Below are positions 19,177 to 27,775 of a stretch of DNA of 64,000 bases, piece after piece; within the stretch, counting starts at the first letter, position 1, and every line of letters begins with the position of its first letter. The stretch covers positions 1,240,001 to 1,304,000 of the forward strand of contig NZ_CP026101.1 in the NCBI RefSeq assembly GCF_002902945.1, read 5' to 3'. The notes under the pieces were generated by a model. It did no database searches and was not told the DNA's origin. It saw only the letters and a list, made by a program, of their open reading frames with translations. The position numbers were made by a program, and so were the translations under genes. The stretch comes from Paraburkholderia caribensis (GTDB lineage: Bacteria > Pseudomonadota > Gammaproteobacteria > Burkholderiales > Burkholderiaceae).

Positions 19177-19608
19177 ATGAACGCCGACTCCGTCACCGCA
19201 CACACCGATCCCGGCCGCGCGCCGTTGCGTGTGCTGCTGATCGAGGATTCGCCGCTGATCCGGCGCAGCATCGTCGAAGCGATCGACGCTTCGGGCGTGA
19301 TGCAGGTAGCCGCGCAGGCCGAGTCTGCCGACGAGGCGATCGCGCTGCTGGATGGCGAAGCGTTCGACGCGGTGATCGTCGATCTGCAGTTGAAGGGTGG
19401 ATCGAGCGTGCCCGTGCTTGCGTATATGCAGAAGGAAGGGCTGATCGAGTCGACGTTCGCCGCCGTGCTGACCAACCACGCGCTGCCCGCTTACCGCGAG
19501 CGCTGCCAGCAATACGGCGTGCGGCATTTCTACGACAAGTCGTTCGAGTTCGATCGCGTGATCGACGCGCTGCACGACTATGCGCAGGGGCGGCTGGAAG
19601 AGCGATAG
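19177..19608 (+). CDS. Single-domain response regulator (receiver only)
   Basis: A 143-residue lone receiver: LLIEDSPLIRRS, the phospho-acceptor Asp in DAVIVDLQLKGGSS, Thr in AAVLTNHALP and Lys in FYDKSFEFDR. No output domain is attached, so it probably acts by protein contact or as a phosphate sink. It begins 34 bp after the LuxR-type regulator. The ATG at 19177 is chosen because an earlier in-frame GTG (19147) overlaps the preceding stop region and has no better ribosome site; either is possible. Confidence 0.8.
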   Translation: MNADSVTAHTDPGRAPLRVLLIEDSPLIRRSIVEAIDASGVMQVAAQAESADEAIALLDGEAFDAVIVDLQLKGGSSVPVLAYMQKEGLIESTFAAVLTNHALPAYRERCQQYGVRHFYDKSFEFDRVIDALHDYAQGRLEER

Positions 19609-19638
19609 CGGCTTCGGCGCGGCGATTTCAGTTCGCCG

Positions 19639-20853
19639 TCACTCCGTCGCACCTGAAGCGCCCAGCGGCTCGGGACGCCCACGCAGGTGATTGAGTCCGG
19701 CAAGCGCGGTAAACAGCAGGCCGGCGATACTCACGCCAACCCAACCGAACAGCGGCCACACGAATGCGCCGACGCCCGAACCGACCGCGCCGCCGATGAA
19801 ATAGCAGACCATGTACACCGTGTTCACGCGGCTGCGCGCTTCGGGTTTCAGTGCATAGATGCGGGACTGGTTGGAGATCTGCGCTGCCTGCACGCCGACG
19901 TCGAGCACGATCACGCCGATCACGAGGCCGATGAGGCTCGTGCCCGACAGCGCGAACACGACGAACGACAGTGCCGCGAGCGCGATCGACAGCGAGACGA
20001 TCGCGCGCGCCCCGCGCCGGTCGGCGAATTTGCCTGCGAGCGGCGCGGCCATGGCACCCGCCGCGCCGACGATCCCGAACAGACCCGCGGCTTGCGGCCC
20101 GTAGTGAAACGGCGCGCCCGCCAGCAACAGCGCGAGGGTCGACCAGAACAGACTGAACGCGGCGAACAGTGCGGCGCCCGTGATCGACGCTTCACGCAGG
20201 CCGCGCAGTTCGACGGCGAGATGCCACATGGAGGCGAGCAGCTTTCCGTAGGCAAGCGTCGAGGTCGGCCTGCTGCGCGGCAGCCTTGCGATGATGACGG
20301 CGGCGAGCACCAGCAGCGCGGCGATGGACGCACCGAACACGGCGCGCCAGCCGAGGTACTGGCCGACGAAGCCGGCCGCCGTGCGCGCGAGCAGAATGCC
20401 CAGCAGCAGTCCGCTCATGACCGTGCCGACTGCATGGCCGCGTTGCGATGGTGGTGCGAGTTCGGCGGCGAACGGCACGGCTTGCTGCGCGATGGTCGCG
20501 AGAATGCCGATCGCGAGACTCGCGACCACGAGCACCGACAGATTCGGCGCGGCGGCCGCGAACAGCAGTGCGATGCAGAGGGCGGCGATCTGCAGCAGGA
20601 TCAGCCTGCGACGGTCGAAGCGGTCGCCGAGCGGCGCGAGCAGCAGCATGCCTGCCGCGTAGCCGAACTGGGTCATGGTCGGCACCACGCCGATCCACGA
20701 TGCGCTGTGCGGAAACGACAGGCGGAAGTCGTCGAGCAACGGCTGGTTGTAGTAGATGTTCGCGACGGAGACGCCTGCGATCGTTGCGAGCAGCAGCAGA
20801 AGGCCGCTCAGCGATCTGCCGGTGGCGGTGTCGTCGGAGGCGGGTGTGGACAT
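19639..20853 (-). CDS. MFS transporter
   Basis: A 404-residue major facilitator with 12 hydrophobic segments. Loop 2-3 carries the MFS signature LLLAPLGDRFDRRRLILLQ and the N-terminus VANIYYNQPLLDDF, typical of a sugar-efflux/drug-resistance subgroup. The substrate is unknown. The ATG at 20853 fits the usual start; the frame is open for 28 more codons upstream, giving a basic tail unlike the family. It converges on the receiver gene with only about 30 bp between stops. Confidence 0.82.
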   Translation of the reverse strand: MSTPASDDTATGRSLSGLLLLLATIAGVSVANIYYNQPLLDDFRLSFPHSASWIGVVPTMTQFGYAAGMLLLAPLGDRFDRRRLILLQIAALCIALLFAAAAPNLSVLVVASLAIGILATIAQQAVPFAAELAPPSQRGHAVGTVMSGLLLGILLARTAAGFVGQYLGWRAVFGASIAALLVLAAVIIARLPRSRPTSTLAYGKLLASMWHLAVELRGLREASITGAALFAAFSLFWSTLALLLAGAPFHYGPQAAGLFGIVGAAGAMAAPLAGKFADRRGARAIVSLSIALAALSFVVFALSGTSLIGLVIGVIVLDVGVQAAQISNQSRIYALKPEARSRVNTVYMVCYFIGGAVGSGVGAFVWPLFGWVGVSIAGLLFTALAGLNHLRGRPEPLGASGATE

Positions 20854-20950
20854 GATGCGGCGGCCGGCGTAGCGCCGGCGCGAGAGAGTCGAGCGTGCCG
20901 ATGATACCGGAGTGGGGCGGATTCTGCTGGATGGCACGCCCGGCGCGGAC

Positions 20951-21778
20951 TCAATCGATCAACGATCCTTCCGGTTCATAGAAGGGATAGGGGCCGTCGG
21001 CTGCATCGACATAGGCGTGATGCGTGATGAGGCCGTTCACGCTGTCGTAGCGGTGTAGCGCGAACGCGGGCGGCTCCATCATGAAGGCGGATGGCGCGTC
21101 GTCGCGCAGATCGAGCGCGACCTGATGCGCGGGCGCGGGCACCGCCGATGCGATGGTGCCGCCGAAGCGGACGAACATCGGGCGATGTACGTGGCCGCAG
21201 ATGACGCGTTCGACGTTCGGATGACGTGCGATGAGGGCTGCGAGTTTTTTTGCCGAGGCCGGGTCGAGCCGCAGCGCGTCCATGTGGCCGATGCCGGACA
21301 CGAAGGGGGGATGATGCAGCGCGACGATCACGGGTTTATCGTGGGCTGTCTGTAGTTGCGCTTCGAGCCAGGCGAGGCGCGCGTCGCAGAGCAGGCCGGC
21401 GCTTTGGCCGGGGACCATTGAGTCGAGTGCGATCAGGCGGAGCGGGCCGATGTCGACTGTGTATTGGATGAATTCGCTGTTGGTGTGGAGTTCTTTGTGG
21501 TCGATGAAGGTGGCGCGCAGCGCCGTGCGGTCGTCGTGGTTGCCTACTAGCAGGTAGTAGGGGATTTTTAGCGGTGCTAGCAGGGACTTCAGATGTTCGT
21601 ATTGCTCGGGCTCGCCCTGGTCGACGAGATCGCCGGTGATGATGATCGCGTCCGGCGCTGGGGCGAGTGCGTTCAGGCGTTCTACGCAGCGCGATAGATA
21701 CGCTGCCGTGTCCACGCGGCGGTAGGCCAGCGCGCCCGGGCGTTTGATGTGGAGATCGCTGATCTGGGCTATTAACAT
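20951..21778 (-). CDS. Metallophosphoesterase / phosphodiesterase (CpdA-like)
   Basis: A 275-residue calcineurin-like phosphoesterase. All metal-binding motifs are present: DLH near residue 8, IITGDLVD, LLVGNHDD, a His in ALHHPPF and CGHVHRP. It resembles the cyclic-AMP/glycerophosphodiester phosphodiesterase group. It reads in the same direction as the ABC importer operon, but a 658-bp palindrome separates the two. I suspect it belongs functionally to that transporter, hydrolysing an imported organophosphate, but a role in cAMP turnover is equally open. Confidence 0.85.
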   Translation of the reverse strand: MLIAQISDLHIKRPGALAYRRVDTAAYLSRCVERLNALAPAPDAIIITGDLVDQGEPEQYEHLKSLLAPLKIPYYLLVGNHDDRTALRATFIDHKELHTNSEFIQYTVDIGPLRLIALDSMVPGQSAGLLCDARLAWLEAQLQTAHDKPVIVALHHPPFVSGIGHMDALRLDPASAKKLAALIARHPNVERVICGHVHRPMFVRFGGTIASAVPAPAHQVALDLRDDAPSAFMMEPPAFALHRYDSVNGLITHHAYVDAADGPYPFYEPEGSLID

Positions 21779-21817
21779 GAGGTTCCTCTTTGATGTTTGT
21801 GTCTGCGACGCTGTTGG

Positions 21818-21862
21818 GGTTTGCTTTGTGCTTTGTGCTTTGTGCTTTGTGCTTTGTGCTTT
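21818..21862. repeat. Short-period repeat (TTTGTGC units)
   Basis: Five or so tandem 7-nt units (GCTTTGT) abut the left arm of the large palindrome. A different six-base repeat abuts its right side. Confidence 0.85.
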
Positions 21863-21864
21863 TC

Positions 21865-22522
21865 GCTGGCATCCGCGTTACGTTAGCTTGCTTCACACGT
21901 CGCCCCTGTGCGGGGCGGCACCTACTTTTCTTTGCCGCCGCAAAGAAAAGTAGGCAAAAGAAAGCGGCTCACACCGCCAGTTCTTGTGTTTGCCTGAGGG
22001 CCCCCAAAGGTTCTTACGCTTCACACGGCAACCACGTGACCGACGTCAGTTGCCAACGCTCTTGCGGTGCGCCTCACCCACTTCACGCACCCGCAGCGCA
22101 GCATGCCGCGCCAGACAGTCCACGGCCGCCCAGGTGGCAAACTGTGTGTAGGCCGTAGAGCTTCGCATGCTTCACTCCGGACCGATAGCGCACGCGTCCC
22201 ACCCTGTAAGAGCTCTAACCTATACGACGCGACACCCTACACACAGTTTGCCACCTGGGCGGCACATACCATTCGCCGCCGCTGGCCCGGGTACGGGTAA
22301 TTGAAGCGGGTGAGGCATTTGTTTGAAGCGTTGGCAACGGGCATCGACGGGTATGTTGCCGTGTGAAGCGTGGGGACGTTGGGGGCCCGTGGGTAAACGT
22401 CAAGGATTGGCGGTGTGAGCCGCTTTCTTTTGCCTACTTTTCTTTGCGGCGGCAAAGAAAAGTAGGTGCCGCCCCGCACAGGGGCGACGTGTGAAGCAAG
22501 CTAACGTAACGCGGATGCCAGC
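21865..22522. repeat. 658-bp nested palindromic element, copy 1
   Basis: The outer arms, 21865-21979 and 22408-22522, are perfect 115-bp inverted repeats by eye. Nested inside are ACGCTTCACACGGCAAC (22016-22032) with its complement at 22355-22371, and a perfect 28-bp pair at 22125-22152 and 22236-22263 (core CAGGTGGCAAACTGTG). Each outer arm itself contains a smaller palindrome, TACTTTTCTTTG-CCGC-CGCAAAGAAAAGTA. No transposase or other protein gene is inside; the short frames are by-products of the symmetry. It separates the phosphodiesterase gene from the ABC operon. A second 658-bp copy is at 57619-58276. Confidence 0.95.
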
Positions 22523-22580
22523 GCGAAGCCCAAACCAAGCCAAGCCAAGCCCAAACCCAAACCCAAACCCAAACCCAAAC
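22523..22580. repeat. Short-period repeat (CAAACC units)
   Basis: A degenerate then regular run of AAGCC/CAAACC units lies between the palindrome and the ABC ATPase stop codon, extending right up to the gene end. Confidence 0.85.
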
Positions 22581-23633
22581 CTACGACAACGCAATCAACC
22601 CATCCCTCGCGACAGAAACCCCAACAACCGTGCCACGAGCAAGCTCAACCCTCCCAGGCACATCAACCACGATCACCTCAGGCGCCGCATCGCGAATAGT
22701 GAGCCGCGTGCGCTCACCCAAAAAAGCAGCACTCTGAACCACCCCTCGCAACTGCGCAGCAGAAAGCTCAGAAATCCACGCATCTTCAGGCCGGAAAAAC
22801 ACCTCATCGCCGTCAGGCGTGACGCGCGTAGCATACGTCGGCGGCAATGGAATAGCGCCACCCGTCGTGGCAAGCATTCCATCCCGCGCCTGCCCCGCCA
22901 CGCGATTAATAGTCCCCACAAACTGCGCAACATTCCGGTTCGCTGGCCGGTAATAGATATCCCGCGGCGTCCCGATCTGCTCGATGCGCCCCGCGCTCAT
23001 CACCACGATGCGGTCGCCCAGTTCCATCGCCTCAGCCTGATCGTGCGTCACATATATCGTCGTCATCCCAAGCTCGCGCAGCAGCGCATTCATCTCGCCG
23101 CGCAACGTGTCGCGCAAACGCGCATCGAGCGCAGTCAGCGGCTCGTCGAGCAACAACACCCGCGGCTGCGGCGCAAGCGCCCGCGCCAGTGCGACACGCT
23201 GCCGCTGGCCGCCGGACAGTTGATCGATCGGTTTGTCAGCATGACCGGTGAGCCGCATCATCGAAAGCAACTCGTCCACCCGCTGCCGCGCCTCGTCCGC
23301 CGCCACGCGCTTGATCTTCAGACCATAGTGAATGTTGCCGCGCACGGTCAGATTCGGAAACAGCGCGTAACTCTGGAACACCATGCCGACCTGGCGTTTC
23401 TCGATGGGCAGCGCCGTGACATCCTCGTCGCCAAACGCAACGCGCCCGCCTGTATCCGGCTGTTCGAGACCGGCAATCATGCGTAACGTCGTCGTCTTGC
23501 CGCAACCCGAAGGTCCAAGCAAGACCAGCGTCTCGCCCGCGCCAATCGACAGATCGAGCGGCTCGAGCACGCGCGTGCCGCGAAACGTCTTCGCGCAGCG
23601 CGTCAGTGTGATGGGAATGGAAGCGAGTTTCAT
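22581..23633 (-). CDS. ABC transporter ATP-binding protein
   Basis: A 350-residue ATPase of the Fe3+/polyamine/phosphonate importer type. Walker A is LLGPSGCGKTTTLRM, the Q-loop MVFQSYALFPNLTV, the signature QLSGGQRQRVALARAL, Walker B VLLLDEPLTALD, and the H-loop YVTHDQAEAM. A TOBE-type regulatory domain occupies the last 110 residues. Its ATG overlaps the stop of the upstream permease (ATGA), so the two are translationally coupled. It energises the two permeases at 23630 and 24593 for the binding protein at 25414. Confidence 0.93.
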   Translation of the reverse strand: MKLASIPITLTRCAKTFRGTRVLEPLDLSIGAGETLVLLGPSGCGKTTTLRMIAGLEQPDTGGRVAFGDEDVTALPIEKRQVGMVFQSYALFPNLTVRGNIHYGLKIKRVAADEARQRVDELLSMMRLTGHADKPIDQLSGGQRQRVALARALAPQPRVLLLDEPLTALDARLRDTLRGEMNALLRELGMTTIYVTHDQAEAMELGDRIVVMSAGRIEQIGTPRDIYYRPANRNVAQFVGTINRVAGQARDGMLATTGGAIPLPPTYATRVTPDGDEVFFRPEDAWISELSAAQLRGVVQSAAFLGERTRLTIRDAAPEVIVVDVPGRVELARGTVVGVSVARDGLIALS

Positions 23634-24565
23634 GGCTGGTCTTCTGAGGATGACGAGGTATCGACGGCGCGTGCCTTCTTCTGCCGCGTGTTGCGCTGAC
23701 CCGTCGCATCGACGCCGAGCCATTGCATCGCGACGAGCAGCGGCATCGTCATGATGAAAAAGAGAATGGTGTAAGCGCTGCCGATCTCGATGCGCAGCGA
23801 AGCATAGGTATCGGCGAGACCCACGGGCAGCGTTTTCGTCTCGGGCGTGTGCAGCATCCACGTGAGATTGAATTCGCCGATCGACAGCGTGACCACAGCC
23901 AGCGCGCCCGCCACGATGCCGGGCCGCACGTTCGGCAGCACGATCGTGATGAAGCGCTGAAAGAAGCTCGCGCCGAGGCTCGCGGCGCCTTCTTCGAGCG
24001 TGCGCAGCCCGGCACTCGCGCACACGGCGGCGACGGCGCGCACCATGAACGGCAGCGTGAACACCACATGCCCGACGACGATGAACGCGGCGCTCGTGCG
24101 GAACATCGTGAAGCCGCCATACACGACCAGCAGCGCGAGCGCGGACGCGAGGCCGGGCAAGGCGATCGGCAGCACGAGAAATTCTTCGATGATGCGCGAG
24201 AGACGCGTCTCGCTGCGCGCCAGCACGTAGCCGGCGGGCACGCCCGTCAGCAGCGTGATGACGAGCGTCGCGAGGGCGATTTCGAGCGACAGGAACACGG
24301 ACCCGTGATACTGCGTCCACACTTCGCCGAGCCAGCGCAACGTGAGACCGCTTGCGATGCCCTGAAAATAGTTCACCGTCAGGCCCGCGACAATCGACAT
24401 CACGACGGGCACGATCAGAAACGCGCACAACAGCAGCGTGACGAGCCATTGACCCGCCGCGAGCCACGCGCGCAGCGAAGGCAGGGTGAACACGCGCTTG
24501 TGCTGCATCTGAGGCGTGTTCGTGGTTTGAGCAACGGAATTCATGCGAGTGTCTTCATTCGACAT
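23630..24565 (-). CDS. ABC transporter permease (second)
   Basis: A 311-residue inner membrane protein with about six transmembrane segments. The ATPase-contact EAA loop reads EEGAASLGASFFQRFITIVLP. It resembles PotC/PhnV-type permeases. The start is either 24565 or the ATG seven codons on at 24544; neither has a strong ribosome site. Its stop overlaps the ATPase start. The C-terminus is basic then Ser/Glu-rich. Confidence 0.88.
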   Translation of the reverse strand: MSNEDTRMNSVAQTTNTPQMQHKRVFTLPSLRAWLAAGQWLVTLLLCAFLIVPVVMSIVAGLTVNYFQGIASGLTLRWLGEVWTQYHGSVFLSLEIALATLVITLLTGVPAGYVLARSETRLSRIIEEFLVLPIALPGLASALALLVVYGGFTMFRTSAAFIVVGHVVFTLPFMVRAVAAVCASAGLRTLEEGAASLGASFFQRFITIVLPNVRPGIVAGALAVVTLSIGEFNLTWMLHTPETKTLPVGLADTYASLRIEIGSAYTILFFIMTMPLLVAMQWLGVDATGQRNTRQKKARAVDTSSSSEDQP

Positions 24566-24592
24566 GGAAAGGAATCGGCACGATCAGTCCGA

Positions 24593-25417
24593 TCATGCCG
24601 TCGCGGCCACGGCCGAGCCGGTAACGCTGCGCGCGACGTACAGCACGCCCCACGTGACGGCCCCGAGCACGATCGACAGTCCCGCCGCCGTCACCATGTT
24701 CGCGTTGAGCGTGAACTCGGTGTAGATGGTCATGGGCAGCACGTCGATGTCGGTGGCGAGCGTGAACGCGGTGCCGAACGCGCCCATCGCCGTCGCGAAG
24801 CACACGGCGCCCGCCGCGATCAGACCGGGCGAGAGCGCGGGCAGCACGATGTCGCGCATGATCCGCCACGGCGACGCGCCGAGCGAGCGCGCGGCTTCTT
24901 CGAGCGACGCATCCAGCTTGGTCGCCGACGCCATCACCGTGACGATCACGCGCGGGATCGAGAAATACAGGTAGCCGATAAAGAGACCCGTCATCGAATA
25001 CGCGAAGACCCACTTGTCGCCCGTGAGCTTGAGCGACAGCGCGCCGATCAAACCCTGACGGCCCGCCAGCATGATCACCATGAAGCCGACCACCACGCCC
25101 GGAAACGCGAGTGGAAACGTCAGTAGCGCGAGCAGCGTGCGCTTGCCGTGAAACTCGCGGCGCGCGAGCAGCAGACCCGAGATCACCGAGAGCGCTAGCG
25201 TCGTCGCCGTCACGGCCGTCGACAGCACGACCGTCGCGAACAGGCTCTTCATGTAGCGCGCGTTGGCGAGCATCGCGCCGTACGTCTTCAGCAGATGACC
25301 GTCGGCGCTGACCTGCACGAGCGCCGTCATCGGCAGCAGCCAGAAGGCGATGAACACGGCGAGCGCCGGCGCGATCAACGCGATGCGCCAGCGCAGCGGG
25401 AACGTGATGTCGTTCAA
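24593..25417 (-). CDS. ABC transporter permease (first), TTG start
   Basis: A 274-residue permease with about six membrane segments and an EAA loop (EEAARSLGASPWRIMRDIVL). The start is best read as TTG at 25417 (MNDITFPLRWRIALI): it overlaps the stop of the binding-protein gene as TTGA, and CAGGTGA sits a few bases upstream inside that gene. The frame is open further 5', but there it overlaps the binding protein's coding sequence. It pairs with the permease at 23630. Confidence 0.85.
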   Translation of the reverse strand: MNDITFPLRWRIALIAPALAVFIAFWLLPMTALVQVSADGHLLKTYGAMLANARYMKSLFATVVLSTAVTATTLALSVISGLLLARREFHGKRTLLALLTFPLAFPGVVVGFMVIMLAGRQGLIGALSLKLTGDKWVFAYSMTGLFIGYLYFSIPRVIVTVMASATKLDASLEEAARSLGASPWRIMRDIVLPALSPGLIAAGAVCFATAMGAFGTAFTLATDIDVLPMTIYTEFTLNANMVTAAGLSIVLGAVTWGVLYVARSVTGSAVAATA

Positions 25418-26460
25418 TGCATCACCTGCAGATACTGCTCGCCGAAGGCCTGCTGCTTCTCGGCCATCTTTGCGAAGTCGACGGCACGCGCGCGCGCATA
25501 GTCGCTGGCGGGCAGGAACTTCGAAGCGGCATCGGCCGTCATCGTGCCGGCGCGCACGGGGCGCAGATACGCGTTCGCCCACAGCTTCTGGCCTTCGTCC
25601 GACAACACGAAATCAAGCACCTTCCTGCCGTTCGCGTCGTGCGGCGCACCCTTCACGAGGCTCATCACGTAGGGCACTTCGATCGTGCCTTCTTTCGGAA
25701 TCACGAACTCGACGTTCGCGTGATCCTTGTACTTCGCGCGGTACGCGTCGAAGTCGTAGTCGAGCAGGATGGGAATCTCACCCGACAGCACGCGGGCATA
25801 GGCCGTCTGCTTCGGCACGATCGGCTGGTTGGCCTTCAGCTTCGCGAACCAGTCGAGGCCTGGCTTGAAGTTGTCGAAGCTGCCGCCCAGCGCCTGATTC
25901 ACGGCAACGGCGCCCGCATAGCCGACGAAGGCGCTCGACGGATCGAGGTAGCCGATCATGCCCTTGTACTCGGGCTTCAGCAGGTCGGCCCACGAGCGCG
26001 GCACGGGCTTGCCTTCGAGTGCGTCCTTGTTGACGAAAAAGCCCAGCGTGCCCGAGTGGATCGCGAACCAGTAGCCTTGCGGGTCTTTCAGGTTGGCGGG
26101 AATGTCGTTCCAGTGCGCGGGCTTGTACGGCGCGATCACGCCCTTGTCCTTCGCCTGGAAGGCCGACGACACGCCCAGATAAACGACGTCCGCCACCGGG
26201 CTCTTCTGCTCGGCCATCAATTGCGCGATCGACTGGCCGGAATTCTTGTTGTCGAACGGCACGTGCACGCCCGTCTTTTGCTGGATGGCGTTGATCTGAC
26301 TCGCCCAGTCGGCCCATTCGGGCGGGCAGTTGTAGCAGATCGCGGTTTCTTCGGCGTGCGCGAGTTGCGGTGCGGCCAGCGTCAGCACGAACGACGATGC
26401 GACCAATGCGGCGCGCGCCACGCGCAACGCTGCAATAGCGATGGAGGAACGGCAGTTCAC
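25414..26460 (-). CDS. ABC transporter substrate-binding protein
   Basis: A 348-residue periplasmic protein with a signal peptide (cleavage near AHA-EE) and the fold of the iron/polyamine/phosphonate cluster: DVVYLGVSSAFQAKDKGVI, FFVNKDALEGKPVPRSWADL and IPILLDYDFDAYRAKY. The start is a GTG at 26460 with GGAGAT upstream. It is only 42 bp after the LacI-type gene, so regulator and transporter are probably one transcript. The ligand is not determined. The linked phosphodiesterase would suit an organophosphate or phosphonate; this is inference. Confidence 0.88.
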   Translation of the reverse strand: MNCRSSIAIAALRVARAALVASSFVLTLAAPQLAHAEETAICYNCPPEWADWASQINAIQQKTGVHVPFDNKNSGQSIAQLMAEQKSPVADVVYLGVSSAFQAKDKGVIAPYKPAHWNDIPANLKDPQGYWFAIHSGTLGFFVNKDALEGKPVPRSWADLLKPEYKGMIGYLDPSSAFVGYAGAVAVNQALGGSFDNFKPGLDWFAKLKANQPIVPKQTAYARVLSGEIPILLDYDFDAYRAKYKDHANVEFVIPKEGTIEVPYVMSLVKGAPHDANGRKVLDFVLSDEGQKLWANAYLRPVRAGTMTADAASKFLPASDYARARAVDFAKMAEKQQAFGEQYLQVMH

Positions 26461-26502
26461 GACAGATCTCCGGAAGTGGAAAAGGTTGGTTTTTGAAGCG
26501 GA

Positions 26503-27582
26503 TCAGGCCGTCGAACGGACGATGCGGCTCGACGGTGCGCCCGACGTGTCGCAGATCGCCGCGATCGTCGCGCCCTCGCGCAGCGTGTGCGGCAAGGTCT
26601 GCGACAGCGACGGCGACGGCGCGTGCAGCGCGTCGTCGACACGGGACGGCTGCGAGCCGTCGACACGCGCGATCAGCCGCCGCCACGCCGCGCAGCCGAT
26701 CTCGCGGTTCGGCGCACACACGCTAGCGAGCGGCGGCGACAGCAGCTCGCCCATCGCGAGGCCGTCGAAGCCAAGAATCGACATGTCGCCGGGCAGTTGC
26801 AGACGCGCGCGGCGCAGGCCGCGCATCACCACCATCGCCAGCAGATCGTTCGAGCAGAAGAGGGCCGTCGGACGGTTCGGGCCCGTCGTCAGATGGTTGA
26901 GCACAGCGGGCGCGAGCTCGTCCGCGTTGAAATCGATTTCGAGCGCGGGCGCGGGGGCGAGGCCCGCCTGCTGCATCGCCTGCGTGTAGCCGAGATGGCG
27001 CAGCCGCGCGCGGTCCGACGCGGCGAGCGTGCCTGCCAGCATCAGAATGCGGCGATGGCCGTGCGCGATCAGCATGCGCACGCCGTCGTAGGCGGCTTGC
27101 CGGTTGTCGACGGACACGGAGGGGCGGCGCACGGTGTCGTTGTGCATCAGCACGTACAGCATGCCGTCGCGGTCCAGTTCGTCGAGCAGCGGGTGGGTGT
27201 CGGCGTCGGCCACCGTCAGGATCAGGCCTTCGACGCGCTGTGCGCGCAGCGTTTCGATGGCGTGGCGTTCGCGGTCGGCGTCGTATTGCGTGGTCATCAG
27301 CATCAGCCGGTAGCCTTGCGCGGACGCCAGTTCGTCGATGCCTTGCAGGCATTCGGCGAACACGGGATTGGCGAGCGTCGGCAGCACCACGCCGATCAGG
27401 CGCGAGCGCTCGCCGCGCAACTGGCGGCCGAGCGGGCTCGGGCGGAAGTGGAGGGCGTCGATCGACTGACGCACTTTTTCGAGGGTCACGGGGTTGACCG
27501 TGTGCGGCGCGTTGATCGCGCGCGAGACGGTCGCGATCGAAAAGCCCGCATGCGCGGCGACATCCTTGATCGTGGGCGTCAT
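26503..27582 (-). CDS. LacI-family transcriptional regulator
   Basis: A 359-residue regulator. The N-terminal HTH reads IKDVAAHAGFSIATVSRAIN, followed by the hinge RPSPLGRQLRGERS and a periplasmic-binding-protein-like effector domain (IGVVLPTLANPVFAECLQGI to FCSNDLLAMVVMRGL). It is first in the run with the ABC importer genes and likely controls them and itself. Candidate operators with an AACGTT core lie at 27636-27649 and 27664-27678 in front of it. The effector is unknown. Confidence 0.88.
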   Translation of the reverse strand: MTPTIKDVAAHAGFSIATVSRAINAPHTVNPVTLEKVRQSIDALHFRPSPLGRQLRGERSRLIGVVLPTLANPVFAECLQGIDELASAQGYRLMLMTTQYDADRERHAIETLRAQRVEGLILTVADADTHPLLDELDRDGMLYVLMHNDTVRRPSVSVDNRQAAYDGVRMLIAHGHRRILMLAGTLAASDRARLRHLGYTQAMQQAGLAPAPALEIDFNADELAPAVLNHLTTGPNRPTALFCSNDLLAMVVMRGLRRARLQLPGDMSILGFDGLAMGELLSPPLASVCAPNREIGCAAWRRLIARVDGSQPSRVDDALHAPSPSLSQTLPHTLREGATIAAICDTSGAPSSRIVRSTA

Positions 27583-27633
27583 CGTTGGGTTCCCGTCAGC
27601 GTGTGCCGCGCGCCGTTTCGAGGGGCGTGCGTC

Positions 27634-27680
27634 GTTGTAAACGTTTTCGTGGGGCGGATTATCGGGAACGTTTGTGACGG
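27634..27680. promoter_or_regulatory. Candidate LacI-type operators
   Basis: Two imperfect dyads centred on AACGTT, TGTAAACGTTTTCG (27636-27649) and GGGAACGTTTGTGA (27665-27678), lie about 55-95 bp upstream of the LacI gene. LacI/PurR-family sites usually centre on a CG within such a core. Autoregulation is inferred. Confidence 0.4.
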
Positions 27681-27775
27681 GTCGATGAAGGCGCGTCGGA
27701 TCGCGGACGGGGCGAAACTGGGATTCGCGCCGGTTTGGTCAGGTTGCGGCGCGATGGTAGAATCGCGTCCGCCCT

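Noticed and set aside
21865..22522. Short open frames inside the palindrome, such as those starting MRGGTYFSLPPQRKVG
   Set aside because: The same peptides arise in both copies and both orientations purely from the symmetry of the repeat; no ribosome sites or codon bias.
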